DNA from: Asterionellopsis glacialis
Lineage: Eukaryota; Bacillariophyta; Plagiogrammaphyceae; Rhaphoneidales; Asterionellopsidaceae
Length of the DNA stretch: 17,785 bases
Direction of reading: 5' to 3'
NCBI GenBank assembly: GCA_014885115.2
Contig: WKLE02001290.1
Span: 15,200-32,984 of the forward strand
Shown piece after piece: positions 12,559-17,785 of the stretch; the first letter of the stretch is position 1, and each line of letters begins with the position of its first letter. A program made the translations under genes and the position numbers. The notes beneath the pieces are model-generated. The model searched no databases, was not told the origin of the DNA, and worked only from the letters and a program-made list of their open reading frames with translations.

Positions 12559-12718
12559 TAGTGTTTTTACAAAACCGAAGCTAAGGTCAGTCCAAATCTC
12601 TGCTCCCGGTGACGTAGACTAGTCTAGTAGAAACTTTATATGCACAGAAAACTTATCGTCTTCTGAGAGAACAGATGAGAAATCTTCTTGTCTTTTTGAG
12701 AAGGTTCTCTGTTGTCAA

Positions 12719-12722
12719 NNNN
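12719..12722. other. Assembly gap (4 N)
   Basis: Four undetermined bases lie in the intergenic region. The true length of missing sequence cannot be known from the window, so spacing across this point is provisional. Confidence 0.99.
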
Positions 12723-12867
12723 GGTGCGAGTGTTAAGTAAAGTCAAGGGGGAGAGGGAGAAAGAAACGCTGTTTTTTCACGAAAAAGGCCTCTCTGCTAC
12801 TTCTTGGTCACACTTAAAAATTTATCTACCCATCAGTAAATGCAAAAAAGGTTCCATCGTCAAGTAA

Positions 12868-14291
12868 CAGGTACAACATAATCCTAATCATGCATAGGTC
12901 GTATTGTGTACAACTATAAGTAGGTTTGATAAACTTTGATATGAGAAGAACTACTAGGAGCAGGAAGAACATCGTTCGTGGAGAAACTTTACAGAAGGCA
13001 GGTAAAAAGCGTCGGCCGCCATCGACTGCAACATTGACGAATAGAATTCACAGAATACACGTCAATAGAGAAACCTAAGGGCCAGTTATTGGAATTTGGA
13101 GTACAGACACACCTCGTTTTACTTGTTATTACTCGTAAAATAAAGATCCTTGTTCTTCGTATCGCTGAAATTTAACTTCAATACCAGGTACAGTACGCAT
13201 TTTAAGAAGAAGCGAATGACCAATTATTACCAGACCAGCCCTTGCATCGAGTAATTTTTCTATTTTGGACCAATTCAATCTATTTTGAACCACCTATTTG
13301 GTGTATTCCTAGTTGAATGATGTACCAGGTATTACTTAGGATTGCTTTGGAGGGCATATTTGTATTCTTCGATATGATTGGCTGAACATGTGTTCTTTTG
13401 TTCAAGATTAAAAACAGGTTTGCAAAAGAAAAAGATCCCAAAGGTATTTCTACATTTAACGAAAGCGAATCGGTATTTTCTAGAATTGCTGTACGACCAG
13501 ATTTTATTCAATTTTGATATTACTGCACAGAATGACCATTCTATGTTGTTGTCCTATGATCTAGAGATGATGATCGTCGGATTTTTTTTTGTATGGGAAT
13601 ACACCACCGTAGCACCTACAGTGCTTGAATCGTACTATGAAACCACGCCAGCATCGTTTATGAAATTGATTCACACTTAAATGCAAGCCAATTAATCCAC
13701 TTAAACAACGTTTGGTACGTTTTCATCGCTGTTTTAGTTATTTTTAGGGGGGTAGGGTCAGGTTAAATTAAATTTCTCTATCAACATAAGAGCAATTTCT
13801 TCGTGTCCAATCTCTTTTAAAAACATGCATTATTTATAGTAGGGAAAAGTCTTTATTGTGACAAGAAACATTTCAATAGAGTTTTGCCTGCTTTCTTATT
13901 ACCAGGTATTCCATACACCATTTAACTTTTTTTTTAAAATACGTAAAAAAAGCCTGTTTTGTAGAATGGAGGTATTATAATAAGTATTGAACTGGACCCT
14001 TTCATTGAACTACACAAACATGATTGATGATACCTTATACAGGTACGACTGGGACCTACGACGATGAGTACCATACTCATGTCGCGTCCCCCATACAAAT
14101 AGATGGAACTTGCACTAAAGGTCGATTAGTGAGAAAGGAGCAACAGTTGAGAAAAGTGTATACAAATACCTGTAAATACGATAGTAAAACTATAGTACCT
14201 GTAGGACTAGAGTAGTCTATAGGACGATCGGGATTCAAGCTCAGTGGACAGGTCTACCTAATAAAAATTGTCGCTACTTGCATACCAGGTA
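12868..14291. repeat. Cluster of CAGGTA/TACCTG motifs, including four TACCAGGTA
   Basis: Exact TACCAGGTA occurs at 13182-13190, 13323-13331, 13900-13908 and 14283-14291, all on the + strand. The related TACAGGTA occurs at 14038-14045 and, as its complement TACCTGTA, at 14167-14174 and 14196-14203. With 12868-12873 and 12999-13004, nine CAGGTA cores fall within about 1.4 kb. The 9-mer is a near-palindrome (TACC-A-GGTA). It could be a transcription-factor site cluster, a dispersed genomic motif or decayed repeat units; the sequence does not decide. Confidence 0.75.
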
Positions 14292-14305
14292 CATGGTACC
14301 GTATG

Positions 14306-14731
14306 TAATCACGTGTCCACCTATAAGCTCTTACAGGCATACTATTATTGTGGCACAAGCAAGCCATACTGAAAAGTCAATAGTCATAATAGTCTAGTTC
14401 CAGTCAGTTTCTTGAGTCCTCCGGAGAAAGGTCCCCTCCGCCCGTACGTGTACTTGATACCGTTTTCTTGGCAGCACAGCAACATATACTTTGATTTGGT
14501 GGTCAAACACTAACGACTCTTACAACTAAATCTCTTCCTTTAGATTAGATCTTGTCCACCTTTAGTTGTTCGGGATTCTCTTGGTTACATTTCATTGATT
14601 GCTGACTGCATTTTTCGTTTTGGAAAGACCTCTACACATCAAGAATATAATAATCTCTCTTCTTCACATTCTTATTTCATCTAGAAGAAAAGAAACCTTC
14701 TTTTGCATACATTATTATTTACAACACAATC
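14306..14731 (+). promoter_or_regulatory. ATG-free upstream region / probable leader of the LRR gene
   Basis: The last upstream ATG on the sense strand is at 14303-14305. The next is the LRR start at 14732, so 426 bases are free of ATG, while the opposite strand has many. The final ~80 bases are pyrimidine-rich (around 14650-14720) and end in ACAACACAATC before the start codon. I infer a promoter plus 5' leader; no TATA box was recognised. Confidence 0.4.
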
Positions 14732-15715
14732 ATGACTCTTGAAATTAAAGAGACATTCTTACAAGAATTGGTGGATCGTTTGTTCCAAAATGATCCTTCC
14801 TTGACCCGAATTTATGTGAACAATCGTGCTGAATTTGGTGATGAGGAATGCAAAACATTGGGCCCCCGTCTGGTGGGTTCGGCTGTCAAAAAACTAATCA
14901 TTCAAAAAACATCCATGGCACACGTGGGCGCAACTGCGATTGCCAACGCCTTGACACTCAGTCAAGTGGAAACCGTGCGACTATGGAATAATAAAATTGG
15001 TGATGTGGGATGCACAGCCTTTGGGTCACTCTTGGCCTCCCCCAATTGTCGCGTCAGGGAATTAATCTTGGCACGGAATCATATTGGCAATGAAGGACTC
15101 AAACATATTTGTCGCGGTCTCAAGGAAAACTCATCCGTCAAAACTCTGAGTTTACTGGCCAACCACATTTCTCACTATCACGAATTGCGTGATATGCTCA
15201 AAGTCAATCAAAGTATTAAAATGCTAAATTTAATTGGGAATCAAAATTTAGAACATCCCGAAACCCAATCGGAATTAGTCGAAGCTGCCGAACACAACTA
15301 TCGATTGGAATGCTTTGTCGTTTGGGATAATCCTATACTCAGTGTTCCACAAAAACAAATTAATTTTTATACCGAATTCAATAAGGCTGGACGTCGCATG
15401 ATTCTACGAAAAGATGACGTCCCGACGGGTGTATGGGCACACGTCTTTGCACAACTCTGCAAAGAACCAAATTACATTTTTTATTTCCTAAAGGCAAAAC
15501 CTGAATTATTCCAAGATCATTCACAAGGCCTACCGAGTACCATGTTGGAAGGAGGTGCCTTGGTATCCTCCTCCCTTTCACAACAAGATCATCCACATCC
15601 AGAAAATGAAGACCATGAAGTTTGGGGACACTTTTTTAGACGTAAGAGACGACGTGCGGATAATAATAAGGCTGAACCATCAGCCATGATGATGAATAGT
15701 AACTGGATGTGGTAG
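14732..15715 (+). CDS. Leucine-rich-repeat (RNase-inhibitor-type) protein, 327 residues
   Basis: This is a single-exon gene. Four or five RI/NLRC3-like repeats are visible: VKKLIIQKTSMAHVGATAIA (from 52), VETVRLWNNKIGDVG (79-), VRELILARNHIGNEGLKHI (108-), VKTLSLLANHIS (136-) and IKMLNLIGNQN (162-). After ~218 comes a non-repeat module, GRRMILRKDDVPTGVWAHVF and then PNYIFYFLKAKPELF (to 260). I recall this module as common in diatom LRR proteins, which supports the organism call. The tail is disordered, with a basic patch RRKRRR at 303-308 (possible nuclear signal) and a Met/Asn-rich end. There is no signal peptide and no transmembrane segment, so it is probably intracellular. LRRs bind proteins; the partner is unknown. 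The ATG at 14732 is the first in 426 bases and matches the natural start of the repeat domain. Confidence 0.88.
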   Translation: MTLEIKETFLQELVDRLFQNDPSLTRIYVNNRAEFGDEECKTLGPRLVGSAVKKLIIQKTSMAHVGATAIANALTLSQVETVRLWNNKIGDVGCTAFGSLLASPNCRVRELILARNHIGNEGLKHICRGLKENSSVKTLSLLANHISHYHELRDMLKVNQSIKMLNLIGNQNLEHPETQSELVEAAEHNYRLECFVVWDNPILSVPQKQINFYTEFNKAGRRMILRKDDVPTGVWAHVFAQLCKEPNYIFYFLKAKPELFQDHSQGLPSTMLEGGALVSSSLSQQDHPHPENEDHEVWGHFFRRKRRRADNNKAEPSAMMMNSNWMW

Positions 15716-16510
15716 AGAATGCGGCCGAATCAAACAAGAAAATATACAATTCGTACTTAAAATTTAATAATGATCTTACTTATTTACAAACAATGAATAT
15801 ATACAATACTGTCCGGATAGTAGATACGTTTGAACGTTTTTTGTTTTTTTGCAGTCGAGCTTTTCTTCTTTTAATTTTTGTTTTTGCTTCTCCTGAATCT
15901 CTTCAGAATGGGTACCTTTATTATGCTGGTCTTTCATTTCTATTTCAACAAGTTTTAGTGAGATTGGATGTTTGTGAATTCCAACTCCTTGGAACTTATG
16001 AAATAGGACGAAATCAAATAATTCTCTTGGCATGGTTTGCAAAACCAACGGAAACACAGTTTTTGGAGAAAGCATCATGGTTTAATGTTTTTTCTGAGAT
16101 TTTTTTCTCAAACTGCAGTGATGTGTCTCCATGTATCAAAATGAATGTGGTTTCTATTAAATTAAGTGATCCCACCGGAAAAACAGCCATCATCCGCTTA
16201 AAAATCTCTCGTTTTTAACAGTTCTTTACCCGTTTCAAAATACGCAGAAAATAGGCAGTCGAAAGTGAAACCAAAGCAAAAGCATGGGTATAAAGGGAGT
16301 CATCCAATTTGGGGTAATATCTTCTCATTGCAAGAAATTCAAATCATCAAAAGAGAGACACACGACAAACAAAGGATCTACCGATGAAAAAAATGGGCAC
16401 GACATGCAGTAATTACAAAGTTAACTAGAGCTATTACTTGATGCTCTGCAAAAATTTCAAAACTAAATCGGTCTTAACCTCACCCTTGTACAGTACTTTT
16501 CTGATTCTTC
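15716..16510. other. Convergent intergenic region with uncertain open frames
   Basis: The LRR gene (+) and the PEBP gene (-) end facing each other across 795 bases, so this stretch probably holds both 3' untranslated regions. A + strand frame is open from 15709 to 16218 (first ATG at 15793, about 141 residues, hydrophobic patches), and a minus-strand frame runs from ATG 16078 to a stop at 15776 (100 residues, with a Lys/Gln/Glu-rich stretch). They overlap, neither has a recognisable domain, and the region is AT-rich with runs of T. I do not call either as a gene. Confidence 0.5.
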
Positions 16511-17095
16511 CTACTGTTCTGCAAAGTAATAGTTCAAACCAATCGGGTGCAAACTTTTCCGATTTTCTTCTACAAATTTCTTAAATAACCAACTCTTGGG
16601 TTCACCAGCTGGTTTCTGCACATTAGTGTCCACGCCCTCAAAAAGAACAAACACATACCGATGTTTGGCTTCACCGGCAGGTGGATTTGGCCCATCATGT
16701 GCCATAACCTGGTTTGCTACAAATGTTTCAATCTGTTTATCGGTATCCTCCATTGTAAGGTCCTGCTTTGTCAAACCCAAGACGAGCCACTGCCAATCAC
16801 CAAAGGGTCCATTCTTGGTTGGGTCTTCCGGTGCATCCGGGTCGAAAAATGCAAGATGATAGACAGAGTTGTCGTTCTTGAGATCAAAAGAACATTTGAC
16901 ATTTGGTAAATGACCTTCTGCACCTTTCAATGGAGCTAGTTCAGTAGCAGTAAGTGTTTTGCCTGGTGTAGATATGTTGACGTTCGCAGCGGGGTACGAA
17001 ACAGACACAATAGGGAGAGAACTAAGCTCTTCTTCAGTCAAAGAAAGGATTGGTGCCAAAAATTTCAACGGTTCAAGATCGCATGCGGAAGCCAT
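16511..17095 (-). CDS. Phosphatidylethanolamine-binding protein (PEBP family), 194 residues
   Basis: This is a single-exon PEBP-fold protein of the usual family length (about 180-200). The first signature is LAFFDPDAPED (81-91), and the second is GPNPPAGEAKHRYVFVLFE (135-153). The C-terminal end, GLNYYFAEQ (186-194), matches the family's closing strand. PEBPs bind phospholipid head groups or phosphoproteins in a small anion pocket and act as regulators (RKIP in animals, FT/TFL1 in plants). Of the two pocket histidines of animal PEBP, the one in HRYVF is kept (H145), but the one in the WHH motif is absent: the matching place reads DWQWLVLGL (100-108). No signal peptide is seen, so it is probably cytosolic. 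The start lies in GCCATGG, a favourable context. An in-frame upstream ATG at 17161-17159 is cut off by TGA, so the N-terminus cannot extend there without splicing. Whether it acts as a kinase inhibitor or lipid binder is unknown. Confidence 0.95.
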   Translation of the reverse strand: MASACDLEPLKFLAPILSLTEEELSSLPIVSVSYPAANVNISTPGKTLTATELAPLKGAEGHLPNVKCSFDLKNDNSVYHLAFFDPDAPEDPTKNGPFGDWQWLVLGLTKQDLTMEDTDKQIETFVANQVMAHDGPNPPAGEAKHRYVFVLFEGVDTNVQKPAGEPKSWLFKKFVEENRKSLHPIGLNYYFAEQ

Positions 17096-17388
17096 GGCTA
17101 ACTGTTGGATATGTGATCAAGAAGTGAGTAGAAAGAAATTGAACAATGTTTGGTGCGTCATAGATAAAAAATAATGATGTCCTCGTTAGACTCGTCCGAC
17201 TTGTTTTCTTTTCTTTTGGATTTCTTCTGAGTAATTTCAAGACAAAGACATTTCTTTCTCTTTGTAGATTTCAGATTTTTTCTGCAGTAGTGTGACCTCA
17301 AGACAAAAAATTTTATAGATATATATGGATAATATGTGTGTTAAATTTTGTTAACCCCATTTTCGAGAGAGATTAACCCTTTAACCCC

Positions 17389-17413
17389 GGAAATAATATA
17401 TATTATTATTTCC
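17389..17413. repeat. Perfect inverted repeat, 10-bp arms and 5-base loop
   Basis: GGAAATAATA at 17389-17398 pairs exactly with TATTATTTCC at 17404-17413 around TATAT. The arms are mostly A/T with a GG/CC base. It follows three TTAACCC-type units (17350-17358, 17372-17379, 17380-17388). It may be a weak cruciform, a terminator-like fold, or simply AT-rich promoter sequence. Confidence 0.6.
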
Positions 17414-17435
17414 TTTGACGCTCTTTTTCGCGTTG

Positions 17436-17443
17436 TATATAAA
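17436..17443 (+). promoter_or_regulatory. TATA-box-like element TATATAAA
   Basis: This is a consensus-quality TATATAAA on the + strand, in a setting with other promoter-like motifs downstream (E2F-like site, CCAAT, CRE). It points away from the PEBP gene and toward the right edge. No transcript evidence is available. Confidence 0.35.
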
Positions 17444-17491
17444 CCCCAACTAATAGCGTTTTTAGGCTCGCTCCTCAGCCACTCAAAATGC

Positions 17492-17503
17492 TTCGCGCGA
17501 AAA
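17492..17503. promoter_or_regulatory. E2F-like site TTCGCGCGAAAA
   Basis: It contains the palindrome TTCGCGCGAA (17492-17501), and its complement reads TTTTCGCGCGAA, which fits the E2F/DP consensus TTTSSCGC. A half-similar TTTTTCGCG lies near 17424-17432. E2F sites usually mark genes expressed at the G1/S transition. The assignment is by consensus only. Confidence 0.4.
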
Positions 17504-17573
17504 TATCGCCCAATGATCTATTTCAATAGGAAAAGCGGGCGGATGGATGCGACCGTTGAGTGCCCTCTACATA

Positions 17574-17581
17574 TGACGTCA
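17574..17581. promoter_or_regulatory. CRE-like palindrome TGACGTCA
   Basis: This is a second exact TGACGTCA in the window, about 480 bases upstream of the PEBP start and about 130 bases right of the TATA-like element. A CCAAT motif follows at 17598-17602. In diatoms such elements are targets of bZIP factors in CO2/cAMP signalling; which gene it might serve is unclear. Confidence 0.4.
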
Positions 17582-17616
17582 GAGATTGAAATACTGACCA
17601 ATCAAAATACGTTAAT

Positions 17617-17712
17617 GTAAGTACACAACGACCGTAAAAAAGACCAACAGGTAAAGGTCAAAGAGTACTGTTAATTAAAAATTTACAACACTATTTTACT
17701 TTTTTTCACAAG
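17617..17712 (+). other. Candidate intron (96 nt) of a possible gene running off the right edge
   Basis: GTAAGT at 17617-17622 and a pyrimidine-rich acceptor CTTTTTTTCACAAG ending at 17712 are 96 nt apart, within the 81-99 nt range of the BEACH introns. The sequence upstream from ATG 17513 is open to the donor (phase 2), but the joined frame stops about 20 codons later (TGA near 17774). The site could therefore instead be a leader intron ahead of a start such as the ATG at 17773. This is speculative. Confidence 0.25.
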
Positions 17713-17785
17713 TCGGAAAAACCACAAATTAACTAAGACGATGGTGCTCCAAAAAAACCATGTAGTGTGCCGATGACAACAATCA

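Larger units (their letters stand above)
11781..14731. other. Long intergenic region without a convincing gene
   Basis: About 2.95 kb separate the BEACH stop codon from the LRR start codon. It should include the BEACH 3' untranslated region and the LRR promoter and leader. The + strand open frames here (12345-12584, 13378-13680, 14024-14215) open at TTG rather than ATG, have no recognisable domains and are AT-driven. No minus-strand open frame of comparable size was seen, and no tRNA-like fold was recognised. The sequence has poly-T/poly-A runs, a 4-base gap, a direct repeat, a CRE-like site and a cluster of CAGGTA motifs, annotated separately. A G-box-like CACGTG lies at 14310-14315. Confidence 0.6.
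17096..17785. other. Upstream region of the PEBP gene, possibly a bidirectional promoter
   Basis: No certain gene is present in these 690 bases. The part next to the PEBP start (17096-17300) is pyrimidine-rich when read on the PEBP strand. From 17350 rightwards there are TTAACC repeats, a hairpin, TATATAAA, an E2F-like palindrome, CCAAT boxes and a CRE, annotated separately. A + strand frame runs to 17620 but the long version has no ATG start. The orientation of the TATA element suggests that a second gene may begin here and run rightward off the window. Confidence 0.45.

Noticed and set aside
12345..12584. 79-codon AT-rich open frame in the intergenic region
   Set aside because: It opens at TTG, is rich in Phe and Ile from poly-T, and shows no domain, leader context or partner gene.
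12615..12626. 12-base palindrome TAGACTAGTCTA
   Set aside because: It is isolated, with no second copy or nearby gene start; I could not tie it to any function.
12719..12722. Possible break of a gene at the N gap
   Set aside because: No open frame of note approaches the gap on either side, so it is treated as an assembly artefact in non-coding DNA.
13378..13680. 100-codon open frame in the intergenic region
   Set aside because: It starts at TTG, has no good ATG, resembles nothing I know and has no splice signals linking it to another exon.
17488..17529. Tiny open frame starting at the first ATG after the TATA-like element
   Set aside because: It is only 13 codons before a stop, so if transcribed it would be at most an upstream open frame, not a gene.

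Overview
The window looks like nuclear DNA of a unicellular photosynthetic eukaryote, most likely a diatom (probably pennate). The grounds are short GT-AG introns of 81-99 nt in an otherwise compact gene, a moderately AT-rich base composition, a very large BEACH-family protein with long homopeptide tracts, and a ribonuclease-inhibitor-type leucine-rich-repeat protein carrying a C-terminal module that I recall from diatom LRR proteins. The assignment to diatoms is an inference, not a database result.

Layout: (1) 1-512 is upstream sequence of the first gene and contains no ATG on the sense strand. (2) 513-11780 (+) is one six-exon gene for a ~3605-residue BEACH protein. Its order is a low-complexity N-terminus, a concanavalin A-like domain, a long helical middle, a charged coiled-coil and acidic segment, PH-BEACH, BEACH and WD40 repeats. 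The reading frame is intact across five introns. (3) 11781-14731 is ~2.95 kb without a convincing gene. It holds a 4-base assembly gap, a CRE-like palindrome and a dense cluster of CAGGTA/TACCTG motifs, including four exact copies of TACCAGGTA. (4) 14732-15715 (+) is a single-exon LRR protein of 327 residues. (5) 15716-16510 is a convergent intergenic stretch with overlapping open frames on both strands but no recognisable gene. (6) 16511-17095 (-) is a single-exon phosphatidylethanolamine-binding protein (PEBP) of 194 residues. (7) 17096-17785 is upstream of the PEBP gene. It has promoter-like elements (TATATAAA, an E2F-like palindrome, a CRE, CCAAT boxes) and a possible intron, which may be the start of another + strand gene running off the window.

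The three genes do not form an operon or an obvious pathway. The BEACH protein belongs to a family of giant scaffolds in vesicle, lysosome or autophagy membrane trafficking. The PEBP is a small phospholipid- or kinase-binding regulator, and the LRR protein is of unknown function. I found no CRISPR array, rRNA, tRNA, insertion sequence or virus-like gene, and no clearly undescribed multi-gene system. The most unusual signals are the exon that encodes just the BEACH domain, the two long ATG-free leaders, and the clustered TACCAGGTA motif.
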